Assembly: GCA_038125995.1 (NCBI GenBank)
Contig: JAYPEX010000013.1
Coordinates: 1-42,108, forward strand
Direction of reading: 5' to 3'
Length of the DNA stretch: 42,108 bases
Origin: MAG-120531 sp038125995
GTDB lineage: Bacteria; Bacteroidota; Bacteroidia; Flavobacteriales; Flavobacteriaceae
In this document: positions 25,097 through 33,478 of the stretch, in pieces
Layout: the number at the start of each line of letters is the position of its first letter
How positions within the stretch are numbered: the stretch's first letter is position 1
Program-made: the position numbers and the translations under genes
The notes under the pieces: generated by a model
What the model was told of the DNA's origin: nothing
Databases searched by the model: none
What the model saw: only the letters and a program-made list of their open reading frames with translations

Positions 25097-27148
25097 ATGA
25101 GCTATAAATCAATATTTCTAATCGCATTAGCTGCTCTGAGTATACAAGGATTGTCAGCTCAGCAAACGACTTATGCGGAACTTTCTAAAAAAACAAATGG
25201 TTATTGGGAAGACACTGTTTTTAAAGGTGACAGATTTAAAAACATCACTTCCTTTAAGGCTCCAAAACAATTAACCGATCACTCTTATTATTTGAGATAT
25301 GAAGGACCGGGTTGGGAAAATCAACAAGTTGCCTATCGCATCTATCTAGACTGGAGAAATGCGATCGATATTTTTGGAAAGAAAGTATCGGACATGGTTT
25401 TAAAAGAGGTAGGAACTGATAATTACGATTCCTATCACGAAGATGCACCTTGGGGACAAGACATATTAAAAGTCGGAAATGCCTTGGGAATAGGAAGTTA
25501 TGGGAGATATAATAATGGAATTACACATCACTTTAAAAATGTTAAAACCACTAAGGCCAAAATTATAAACAAAGAATCGTACTCCTCTGTAATTATCGAT
25601 TATAAAGGATGGGAAACCGATGGTTTTAAGACAAATTTAAAGTCTATGATCAGTATCGATAATGAGGATGTCACTTTTAAGGTTCAATTAAAATCATCGA
25701 ATCCAATCGATGGTTTGTCTACCGGTATTAAAGTATTTAAACAAGCCCCAATATTTTCAAAAGAGGGATCGAAATGGGCCTATATAGCAACTTATGGTCC
25801 TCAAACACTCGTAAATAACACCCAACAATTAGGGATGGTCATCTTTTATCGATTGGACCAGTTGAAAGAACTTAAAAAAACCGAGGATGATCATTTAATT
25901 ATTTTTAAAGATGGTTCTAATGAAGTTGAATATTATGCTGGTGCAGCTTGGGATCAACAGCTAAACGGTATTAAAACAAAAGCTGAATTCGAAAGTTTTG
26001 TCAACAGAAAACTCAATCAATTAGACAATCCGGACTATTCAAAATGGTCAGTTCGTTTTATGGAAGATGAAATGCAACGTTTCCCAGATCCTACCCTATT
26101 AGACTTTGTAAAGAAGCCTAAGTGGAATTACACTAATGGATTAGTTTGTAAAGCCGCATTAGAGGTTTATGAGAAAACAAAAGATGAACGTTTCTTTAAT
26201 TACGCTTATCGCTATGCAGATCATATGATAGAGGCCGATGGAACCATTAAGACTTATCAGATCGATAATTACAATATCGATATGCTCAATGCAGGGAAGA
26301 TTCTTTTTAAGCTTTATGAAAAGACAAAGGAAGATCGTTTTTTAATTGCGATGCAAACCCTTAGAAGTCAATTAAAACATCATCCTAGAACTTCTGATGG
26401 AGGATTTTGGCACAAAAAGCGATACACTTCTCAGATGTGGTTAGATGGACTTTATATGGGACATCCGTTCTACGCACAGTATGCAAAAACATTTGAAAGT
26501 GGAGCAGCACAAGCTGAGTCTTATAACGATATTATCCATCAATTCGATTTAGTGAATAAGCATCATTTGGATGCATCAACAGGATTGTTATATCACGGAT
26601 GGGACGAATCAAAACAGCAACAATGGGCAAATAAACAAACGGGAACCTCTCCTGAATTTTGGTCTAGAGCGATGGGATGGTATGCTATGGCAATTGTAGA
26701 TGTATTAGATTTTATTCCCGAAGGAGTAGAAGGAAGAGATCGTTTGATCAGTTATTTAGATTCGTTGAGTACTTCCCTAAAGAAGTATCAAGATTCAACA
26801 GGATTGTGGTATCAGGTTGTTGATAAAGCAGCTGTAAAAGGAAATTATTTAGAAGCATCTGGATCTGCAATGTTCGCCTATGCGATAGCAAAGGGAGTCA
26901 ATAAAGGGTACCTTTCTGCTTCACATTTGAAGACAGCAGAATTAGCTTACGACGGTCTTATCAATGAATTATTAAAAAAGGGTGAAGGAGGACTCTACGA
27001 TTTAACACAGGTATGTGCTGTGGCCGGACTTGGTGGAAACCCTTATCGTAATGGAACATTTGAATATTATATCAATGAGACCATTCGCTCAAATGATCCA
27101 AAAGGGACGGGGCCTTTTATTCTACTTAGCTTAGAATTAAATCGATAA
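25097..27148 (+). CDS. DUF4861-GH105 fusion, unsaturated galacturonyl hydrolase
   Basis: A 683-aa two-domain protein with a signal peptide ending near residue 21 (LSAQQ). The N-terminal part (about 40-300) matches the DUF4861 type (SYYLRYEGPGWENQQVAYRIYLDWRNAIDIFGKK, DAPWGQDILKVG), a family common in pectin loci but without an assigned reaction. The C-terminal part (about 340-683) is an alpha/alpha-barrel GH105 unsaturated rhamnogalacturonyl/galacturonyl hydrolase (YteR type) with the probable catalytic aspartate Asp450 in QMWLDGLYMG, LLYHGWDES and WSRAMGWYAMA. It would release 4-deoxy-5-keto-uronate from lyase products in the periplasm, feeding KduI. The GH43 gene starts directly at its stop. 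Confidence 0.9.
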   Translation: MSYKSIFLIALAALSIQGLSAQQTTYAELSKKTNGYWEDTVFKGDRFKNITSFKAPKQLTDHSYYLRYEGPGWENQQVAYRIYLDWRNAIDIFGKKVSDMVLKEVGTDNYDSYHEDAPWGQDILKVGNALGIGSYGRYNNGITHHFKNVKTTKAKIINKESYSSVIIDYKGWETDGFKTNLKSMISIDNEDVTFKVQLKSSNPIDGLSTGIKVFKQAPIFSKEGSKWAYIATYGPQTLVNNTQQLGMVIFYRLDQLKELKKTEDDHLIIFKDGSNEVEYYAGAAWDQQLNGIKTKAEFESFVNRKLNQLDNPDYSKWSVRFMEDEMQRFPDPTLLDFVKKPKWNYTNGLVCKAALEVYEKTKDERFFNYAYRYADHMIEADGTIKTYQIDNYNIDMLNAGKILFKLYEKTKEDRFLIAMQTLRSQLKHHPRTSDGGFWHKKRYTSQMWLDGLYMGHPFYAQYAKTFESGAAQAESYNDIIHQFDLVNKHHLDASTGLLYHGWDESKQQQWANKQTGTSPEFWSRAMGWYAMAIVDVLDFIPEGVEGRDRLISYLDSLSTSLKKYQDSTGLWYQVVDKAAVKGNYLEASGSAMFAYAIAKGVNKGYLSASHLKTAELAYDGLINELLKKGEGGLYDLTQVCAVAGLGGNPYRNGTFEYYINETIRSNDPKGTGPFILLSLELNR

Positions 27149-28756
27149 ATGACAATGAATAAGGTTCTTTCAGTTGCTTTTTTATTGTTGACATCCTATT
27201 CGTTTGCTCAACAAAAGAGTGCTGTTTGGAATGCAGATTTAGGAAACGGCAGCTATCAGAATCCAATTATTCACGCAGATTATTCAGATCCAGATGTGGT
27301 AGCTGTAGGAGATAATTTTTATATGACCTCCTCTAGTTTTAATGCTTCTCCAGGACTTCCTGTTTTACATTCAAAGGATATGATTAACTGGAAGCTTATC
27401 AATCACGCACTTCCAATTATAGAACCAAGAGTTCATTTTGAAGTTCCACAACACGGAAAAGGTGTATGGGCACCTTCTATTCGCTATTACAAAGACACTT
27501 TTTATATATATTGGGGAGATCCTGATTTTGGAATTTATATGGTTAAGACCAAAGATCCCTATGGCGAATGGGATCCACCTGTTTTAGTTTTGGAAGGAAA
27601 AGGACTCATCGATCCTTGTCCTCTATGGGATGAGGATGGACAGGTTTATTTAGTTCACGCTTGGGCTGGTTCTCGTGCTGGTGTTAAGAGTTTGTTGACT
27701 CTTAATAAGTTGTCAGAAGACGGAAGTAAAGTTTTAGATGAGGGAGTGCATATTTTCGATGGACATGGAGAACATTTTACGGTTGAAGGTCCAAAGATGT
27801 ACAAACGCAGTGGCTATTACTATATTTTTGCTCCAGCAGGAGGGGTTCCAACAGGTTGGCAGTTAGTTCTTAGATCAAAAGATCCTTATGGACCCTACGA
27901 GCACAAAATCGTATTGGAGCAGGGAAGTACTGCGATCAACGGTCCACATCAAGGAGCGTGGATATCACATGAAAATAAGGACTGGTTTTATCACTTTCAA
28001 GACAAGGAAGCTTACGGAAGAGTCGTTCATTTACAACCCATGTCTTGGAAAAATGATTGGCCTGTTATGGGAGAGGACTTCGATGGAAACACCATTGGAG
28101 AACCCGTATTGATTTATAAGAAACCCATCAAATCAACAAAGATCTATGCGCCTCAAGAATCAGATGAATTTTCATCAGAAGGATTAGGCTTACAATGGCA
28201 GTGGAATGCCAATCCAAGAGTTAATTGGTCTGCTCGAATTAGAGGAACTGATTATTTAAGATTGTTTTCAATTCGTCAAACCGATGAAATGAAGAACCTA
28301 CTCTATACGCCTAATTTACTTTTACAAAAGTTCCCAGCTCCTTCTTTTAGAGCGACCACTAAAGTGAGTTTAGAAGCGGAATTACTAGAGTCTGTTAGAG
28401 CAGGTTTGGTTATCTTGGGATATGATTATTCAACACTTGCTATAGTCAATAAAGTAGATGGCCTTTATTTGGAACAGAGTTTTGCTAAAAAAGCCAATAA
28501 GGGAGGAGTGGAATCTGTTCAGGAATCCATTAAGTTAGATCAGAAAACAGTTTGGCTTGGAGTTGAAGTTAAGGGACCAGAAGGATATGTGAATTACAGT
28601 TATAGTTTAGATGGTGAAACCTATCATATGATAGGAAAACAATCCATTGCTACAATTGGTGGATGGATTGGTTCTAAAGTAGGGATATTCTGTTCTAAAA
28701 CACATAAGAAAGTAGGGGGCTATGCCGATTTTGATTGGTTTCGAATTAGCGAATAG
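27149..28756 (+). CDS. GH43 glycosidase (xylosidase/arabinofuranosidase type)
   Basis: A 535-aa secreted protein with a signal peptide ending near residue 20 (SFAQQ); an ATG two codons downstream (27155) is an equally possible start. The N-terminal five-bladed propeller (about 35-325) has the three GH43 acids: Asp47 (YSDPDV), Asp155 (LIDPCPLWD) and Glu213 (VEGPKMYKR). A C-terminal beta-sandwich (about 335-535) is present, as in the subfamilies with beta-xylosidase or alpha-L-arabinofuranosidase activity; I cannot fix the subfamily by eye. In this setting it could remove xylose or arabinose side groups from pectin. Confidence 0.9.
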   Translation: MTMNKVLSVAFLLLTSYSFAQQKSAVWNADLGNGSYQNPIIHADYSDPDVVAVGDNFYMTSSSFNASPGLPVLHSKDMINWKLINHALPIIEPRVHFEVPQHGKGVWAPSIRYYKDTFYIYWGDPDFGIYMVKTKDPYGEWDPPVLVLEGKGLIDPCPLWDEDGQVYLVHAWAGSRAGVKSLLTLNKLSEDGSKVLDEGVHIFDGHGEHFTVEGPKMYKRSGYYYIFAPAGGVPTGWQLVLRSKDPYGPYEHKIVLEQGSTAINGPHQGAWISHENKDWFYHFQDKEAYGRVVHLQPMSWKNDWPVMGEDFDGNTIGEPVLIYKKPIKSTKIYAPQESDEFSSEGLGLQWQWNANPRVNWSARIRGTDYLRLFSIRQTDEMKNLLYTPNLLLQKFPAPSFRATTKVSLEAELLESVRAGLVILGYDYSTLAIVNKVDGLYLEQSFAKKANKGGVESVQESIKLDQKTVWLGVEVKGPEGYVNYSYSLDGETYHMIGKQSIATIGGWIGSKVGIFCSKTHKKVGGYADFDWFRISE

Positions 28757-28770
28757 TAAAAAGTACTAAA

Positions 28771-29565
28771 ATGAAAAAGGCTATTAAGTTTATTTTATTG
28801 ATGAGCTTGTTCTCTTTGAGTTTCAGTGTTGATGCTCAGACTATTTTTCTTATGGGAGATTCTACCATGGCTGATTATGCAAATAATTACGAGCAAGGAA
28901 AATCCTATGAAAAGACTCGCTATCCTTTAACAGGTTGGGGGCAGGTATTTAAACCCTTTACTCAAAAAGACAGTATTAATAAACTCAAGGGGCTCCTAAA
29001 GAAAAGTAAAGAACACCACTTAGTTAATTTAGCAAGAGGAGGTAGAAGTACCCGTACTTTTTTTCAAGAAGGACGTTGGAGAAAGGTCTATGAAAACCTC
29101 CAAAAGAACGATTTAGTCCTTATTCAATTTGGACATAATGATGCTGCTGAATCTAAGACGGAACGCTATGTGCCTCTTGAAGGTTTTAAAGAATTTTTGA
29201 GATTTTATAGTGAGTTAGTTAAATCCAAAGGAGCGATACCGGTGCTGCTGACTCCTGTGGCAAGAAACTATCCGTGGAAGGATGGAGTATTAGAAGATGT
29301 TCACGGAGATTATGATAAAGCGGTTAAAGAAGTAGCCTTAGAAACTAAGACCTTGCTTTTAGATTTAAACAATAGATCGAGAGTTTTTTTCACCAAAGAA
29401 GGAAAAGAAAAATCCTCAACAGCATATTTTATGAATTTTTCAGCAGGGATTTATGAGGCTTACCCAGAGGGATCCAATGACAACACCCATTTTCAGACTA
29501 AAGGGGCAGAAGCAGTCGCTCAATTAGTTTTTGATGGATTAAAAGCTCTAGCCGATGAACTCTAA
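28771..29565 (+). CDS. CE12 SGNH-type pectin/rhamnogalacturonan acetylesterase
   Basis: Removes acetyl groups from pectic polysaccharides. The 264-aa secreted protein (signal peptide to about residue 22, VDAQ) has block I GDST (Ser31), the block II region ARGGRST, block III GHND (Asn123) and block V NDNTHF (Asp237, His240). These place it in the rhamnogalacturonan acetylesterase-like group assigned to CE12. It overlaps the next esterase gene by 11 bp. A second CE12 gene lies at 31461 and differs substantially in sequence. Confidence 0.9.
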   Translation: MKKAIKFILLMSLFSLSFSVDAQTIFLMGDSTMADYANNYEQGKSYEKTRYPLTGWGQVFKPFTQKDSINKLKGLLKKSKEHHLVNLARGGRSTRTFFQEGRWRKVYENLQKNDLVLIQFGHNDAAESKTERYVPLEGFKEFLRFYSELVKSKGAIPVLLTPVARNYPWKDGVLEDVHGDYDKAVKEVALETKTLLLDLNNRSRVFFTKEGKEKSSTAYFMNFSAGIYEAYPEGSNDNTHFQTKGAEAVAQLVFDGLKALADEL

Positions 29566-30481
29566 GTATTTAATAGGTGTATTTAGCTTGTTTTTTTGTG
29601 GGCTACTATTTGCTCAAGAGCTAAAGAAAAGTCCGTATACGGTTGAATCTACCTATCAGAAACACCTAAAGAAGTACCCCTACATACAAATTCCTAATTC
29701 AGTAGATAAGAGTGATCTTCGAATCGAAAAGAATCTAGTTTACAACGACAATAGATCGGATTTGCAAATGGATCTCTATCGTCCAAAAACAAGGGAGCGA
29801 CTTCCTGCTATTGTGATGATTCATGGAGGCGGATGGATTTCTGGGAGTAGAGCGAATTTTGATGAATTAGCAGCTCAACTTGCAAAGAAGGGATTTGTAG
29901 TGGCCAATATATCCTATTCTCTAAGTAATCAACGCAAATTTCCAGAAGCGATTTACGATGTCAATTATGCCTTGGGCTATCTGAGGAACAAAGCAAAAGC
30001 CTATGGAATTCACAAGCGTCAAATAGCTGTTTTGGGAGGATCTGCTGGTGCTCAAATTGCCACATTAGTAGGGGTAACTGCTAAAACAGTGGAATTTAAA
30101 ATTAAAGGAATTGATCACAGGGTTCAGGCGATTGTTAATATTGATGGGATTACCTCTTTTGTACATCCAGAGGCTGCTGCAGAGGGAACCTATGCAGCTT
30201 ATTGGTTAGGAGGAGATCGAGATGAAAATTTCAAAGCTTGGAAACAGGCATCCGCCTTAGAGTATTTGCACAAAAAATCACCACCAATACTTTTTTTAAA
30301 CTCTTCTTTTGATCGTTTTCACGCAGGGAGAGATGATATGATTCAATACTACGATTCTAAGGGAATTACTTACAGCGTTCACAGTTTTGAGAATTCACCA
30401 CATTCATTTTGGCTTCTAGAACCTTGGTTTAGCTCTACAATTGATCGTATCGCACAATTTTTAAACAAACAATTTAAATAA
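29555..30481 (+). CDS. Secreted alpha/beta-hydrolase (BD-FAE-like esterase)
   Basis: A 308-aa serine esterase with a signal peptide ending near residue 20 (LLFAQ). The oxyanion motif HGGGW (90-94) and nucleophile Ser163 in GGSAGA are clear, a histidine lies in the C-terminal NSPHSFW, and the acid is probably the aspartate in SSFDRFH. It differs from the hydrolase at 2957 (GFSAGG). Overlap with the CE12 gene upstream and CE8 gene 3 bp downstream suggests work on the same pectin ester decorations, but acetyl, methyl or feruloyl specificity is not readable. Confidence 0.82.
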   Translation: MNSKYLIGVFSLFFCGLLFAQELKKSPYTVESTYQKHLKKYPYIQIPNSVDKSDLRIEKNLVYNDNRSDLQMDLYRPKTRERLPAIVMIHGGGWISGSRANFDELAAQLAKKGFVVANISYSLSNQRKFPEAIYDVNYALGYLRNKAKAYGIHKRQIAVLGGSAGAQIATLVGVTAKTVEFKIKGIDHRVQAIVNIDGITSFVHPEAAAEGTYAAYWLGGDRDENFKAWKQASALEYLHKKSPPILFLNSSFDRFHAGRDDMIQYYDSKGITYSVHSFENSPHSFWLLEPWFSSTIDRIAQFLNKQFK

Positions 30482-30484
30482 ACG

Positions 30485-31459
30485 ATGAAAACATTAGTTC
30501 AAGTATTATTATTCTTTGCAATGAGTTTTCAATTAGGAGCTCAAACGGCTCTTGATATTGAAATTTATGTTCGATTGGACGGCAAAGGGGACTTTACATC
30601 GATTCAAGAGGCCATCATGTCGGTGAGAGCTTTTACGGAACACACTTCTACCATTCATATATCAGAGGGAGTTTACAATGAAAAAGTTCAAATACCTACC
30701 TATTTAAACAACATTGTTTTAGAAGGAGCTGGGGCTGATAAGACCGTTATTTCATATGGCGATTATTCAGGTAGAATTGTCGATGGGGTAAAACTATCGA
30801 CCTTTACTTCTTACACATTGCATGTTCAAGGAGATCAAATACAACTAAAGAATTTGACTGTAGAAAACACTTCCTGTGGACAAGGACAGGCTGTAGCCCT
30901 GCATGTAGATGGAGATGAATTTTTAGCTGAGAATGTTCGCTTATTAGGTTGTCAAGATACCCTTTATACTGGGGGCCCAGACAGCAGACACTACTTTAAA
31001 GATTCCTATATAGAAGGGACTACTGATTTTATCTTTGGTCCTTCGACGGTTCTCTTTGAAAATTGCACCATCAACAGTAAGAAGAATTCTTATGTAACAG
31101 CTGCCTCGACCCCTAAAGGAGTGCTTTTTGGTTATGTGTTTAAGAATTGTCATTTTACAGCAAGTAAAGGGATTACTGAAGTCTATTTAGGAAGACCTTG
31201 GAGGCCTTATGCTAAAACAGTTATGATTGACTGTACCTTAGACGAGCATATTTTGGCATTGGGATGGAATCCTTGGAAAGGAGATAAATTATTTCCCAAT
31301 AAAGAAAAGACTACTTTTTATGCGGAGTATAATTCGCAGGGTCCAGGAGCTAATCCAAAAGAGCGTGTTGACTGGTCTATTCAGTTAAGCGAAAGGGAAG
31401 CTTCCTTTTATACAATCGATCAAATATTAGATTACAAACACTGGGTAAAAAACAATTAA
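30485..31459 (+). CDS. CE8 pectinesterase
   Basis: Removes methyl esters from homogalacturonan, making it available to pectate lyases and polygalacturonase. The 324-aa secreted protein (signal peptide to about residue 20, LGAQ) carries every family motif: GQAVAL (Gln135), CQDTLY (Gln157, Asp158), DFIFG (Asp181) and LGRPWRPY (Arg237). It is a single-domain enzyme, in contrast to the 1928-residue CE8 protein at 35232. Tightly packed between an esterase and a CE12 gene. Confidence 0.95.
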   Translation: MKTLVQVLLFFAMSFQLGAQTALDIEIYVRLDGKGDFTSIQEAIMSVRAFTEHTSTIHISEGVYNEKVQIPTYLNNIVLEGAGADKTVISYGDYSGRIVDGVKLSTFTSYTLHVQGDQIQLKNLTVENTSCGQGQAVALHVDGDEFLAENVRLLGCQDTLYTGGPDSRHYFKDSYIEGTTDFIFGPSTVLFENCTINSKKNSYVTAASTPKGVLFGYVFKNCHFTASKGITEVYLGRPWRPYAKTVMIDCTLDEHILALGWNPWKGDKLFPNKEKTTFYAEYNSQGPGANPKERVDWSIQLSEREASFYTIDQILDYKHWVKNN

Positions 31460-31460
31460 A

Positions 31461-32192
31461 ATGAGAACACTTTTATTTTCATTAATACTACTATTGGGCT
31501 ATCAATTAAATGCCCAGACCACCTTATATCTTATAGGAGATTCAACCATGTCTGATAAAAGAGATCCTCAAATCAATCCAGAAACAGGCTGGGGTCAAGT
31601 ACTTCCTGAGTTTCTACAAGGGGACATCAAAGTTGAAAACCACGCAGTAAATGGCAGGAGCACTAAGAGCTTTATCGATGAAGGACGTTGGGATAAGGTG
31701 TATCAAAAGCTTAAAAAAGGAGACTATGTTTTTATTCAATTTGGCCACAATGATCAAAAATCTAAATCGCCTAAGCGTTTTGCTAATCCAACTACTGCCT
31801 ATCGACAAAATTTGGTTCTTTTTGTAAATCAGGCTCGAGAAAAAGGAGCTCACCCAGTATTGTTTACTTCGCTTGTAAGGAGAAACTTTAATAAAAAACA
31901 CAGTCTAGTGGACACTCATGGCATCTACCCTTTGGTAGTTCGAGTTCTCGCTATGGAATTAGAGTTACCCTTAATCGACTTACAGACTCTTTCTGAAGAA
32001 TTGGTATTAAGTTATGGAGAAGAAGCTTCTAAGCAGCTGTATTTGCATTACAAACGAGGTGAAAATTCTTATTTCCCAAAAGGAAAAAAAGACAATACTC
32101 ACCTCTCTCGTTTAGGAGCTAGAAAGATCGCTGGATTAATCGTTGAACATCTTAAAGAAAAAAATATTCTCACAAATTATATCCCCGACTAA
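31461..32192 (+). CDS. Second CE12 SGNH-type acetylesterase
   Basis: A 243-aa secreted deacetylase with signal peptide to about residue 19 (LNAQ). Block I GDST has Ser28, block II VNGRST, block III GHND has Asn97, and block V DNTHLS has Asp211 and His214. Shorter than the CE12 at 28771 and clearly diverged, so the two may prefer different acetylated positions (C2 versus C3, or galacturonan versus rhamnogalacturonan). It starts one base after the CE8 stop. Confidence 0.9.
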   Translation: MRTLLFSLILLLGYQLNAQTTLYLIGDSTMSDKRDPQINPETGWGQVLPEFLQGDIKVENHAVNGRSTKSFIDEGRWDKVYQKLKKGDYVFIQFGHNDQKSKSPKRFANPTTAYRQNLVLFVNQAREKGAHPVLFTSLVRRNFNKKHSLVDTHGIYPLVVRVLAMELELPLIDLQTLSEELVLSYGEEASKQLYLHYKRGENSYFPKGKKDNTHLSRLGARKIAGLIVEHLKEKNILTNYIPD

Positions 32193-32224
32193 TATGTATA
32201 TTTAATATCTGATAATTAGTTGTA

Positions 32225-33400
32225 ATGGAACAAACACTTAGATGGTATGGGCCTAGTGACCCTGTTTCTCTTTCAGATATTAAACAGGCCGGGGCCACTG
32301 GGGTAGTTACAGCCTTACACCATATTCCTAATGGGGGAGTTTGGAGTTTGGAGGAAATTCAAAAGAGAAAAAATCTTATTGAATCTTTCGGACTGCAATG
32401 GAGTGTTGTGGAAAGCGTTCCAGTTCATGAAGAAATCAAAACGCGATCAGGGAATTTTCAAAAATACATTGAGAATTATAAATTGACCATTCAAAATTTA
32501 GCACAGTCCGGAATTCATATACTGTGCTATAACTTCATGCCTGTCTTAGATTGGACAAGAACTGATTTGGCTTATGAGCTTGAAGATGGCTCAAGAGCAC
32601 TTCGATTCGATAAAACGGCATTTGTGGCCTTCGATGTGTTTTTATTACAGAGAGCATCCTCAAAATCAGATTATACTCCAAAAGAAATTGATAAAGCAAA
32701 AGCATTTTTTGACTCGAGTACAGATGCTGCTAAGAAATTATTAGTTGACACGATTATTGCTGGACTACCAGGAGCGGAGGAAGGATATACCCTTGATCAA
32801 TTTCAAGAGCAATTAGATCGTTATAAAGGTATTGACGCTGATCGGCTTAGGGAACATCTATCTTTATTTTTAAAAGAAGTGATTCCTATAGCAGAGCAAA
32901 ATGAGCTTTTAATGTGTATACATCCAGATGATCCACCATTTTCAATATTGGGTCTTCCAAGAGTGGTAAGTTATTTTGAAGATTTTGAATACATTTTCAG
33001 ACAGGTTCCCAGCAGATCAAATGGATTAACCTTTTGTACGGGATCATTAGGAGTTAGAGAAGATAACGATATCATAAATCTGTTTAATCGCTATTCGAAT
33101 CGCATCCACTTTATACACCTTAGATCCACTAAAAGAGAAGAGGATGGAAGTTTTTACGAAGCTAATCACCTTGAAGGGGATGTTGACATGCCTCAATTAA
33201 TGCGTGAAATTATCAAAGAAGAGCAGTTTCGAATTAAAAATGGACAAAAAGACTGTGTGATTCCTATGCGTCCCGATCACGGACATCAAATGCTTGACGA
33301 CTTAAATAAGCGAACAAATCCAGGGTATTCTGCAATTGGACGTTTAAGAGGTCTTGCTGAGTTGAGAGGATTAGAGCTGGGAGTTAACAGCATACTATAA
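32225..33400 (+). CDS. uxuA: Mannonate dehydratase
   Basis: Dehydrates D-mannonate to 2-keto-3-deoxygluconate, the final step of the glucuronate branch. The 391-aa TIM-barrel protein begins with the family-typical LRWYGPSDPVSL and shows ALHHIP, the metal-site segments CIHPDDPP and CTGSLG, IHLRST, and RPDHGHQMLDD near the end. It lacks a signal peptide, so it is a cytoplasmic enzyme at the end of a run of secreted ones, 32 bp after CE12. It complements the SDR at 3909, which probably makes mannonate. Confidence 0.95.
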   Translation: MEQTLRWYGPSDPVSLSDIKQAGATGVVTALHHIPNGGVWSLEEIQKRKNLIESFGLQWSVVESVPVHEEIKTRSGNFQKYIENYKLTIQNLAQSGIHILCYNFMPVLDWTRTDLAYELEDGSRALRFDKTAFVAFDVFLLQRASSKSDYTPKEIDKAKAFFDSSTDAAKKLLVDTIIAGLPGAEEGYTLDQFQEQLDRYKGIDADRLREHLSLFLKEVIPIAEQNELLMCIHPDDPPFSILGLPRVVSYFEDFEYIFRQVPSRSNGLTFCTGSLGVREDNDIINLFNRYSNRIHFIHLRSTKREEDGSFYEANHLEGDVDMPQLMREIIKEEQFRIKNGQKDCVIPMRPDHGHQMLDDLNKRTNPGYSAIGRLRGLAELRGLELGVNSIL

Positions 33401-33427
33401 AATATTTAAAAATTTTTTAACATTAAT

Positions 33428-33441
33428 TGTAATCGATTGCA
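33428..33441. promoter_or_regulatory. Operator upstream of the Big2-PL10 gene
   Basis: TGTAATCGATTGCA is the operator palindrome with one base changed. A perfect -7 box TATTTTTG starts at the next base. Presence of the site here argues that translation does not start at the in-frame TTG inside it (33437) but at the ATG at 33479. Confidence 0.8.
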
Positions 33442-33449
33442 TATTTTTG
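33442..33449 (+). promoter_or_regulatory. -7 box of the Big2-PL10 gene
   Basis: TATTTTTG matches TAnnTTTG exactly and lies 30 bp before the ATG, directly behind the operator. No clear -33 TTG is seen at the usual distance. Confidence 0.5.
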
Positions 33450-33478
33450 ATAACTTATATTTTATATTATTCGAAACA

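Noticed and set aside
33437..33478. In-frame TTG extension of the Big2-PL10 protein
   Set aside because: The TTG is inside the operator palindrome and precedes a consensus -7 box; the ATG at 33479 starts a typical lipoprotein signal peptide.
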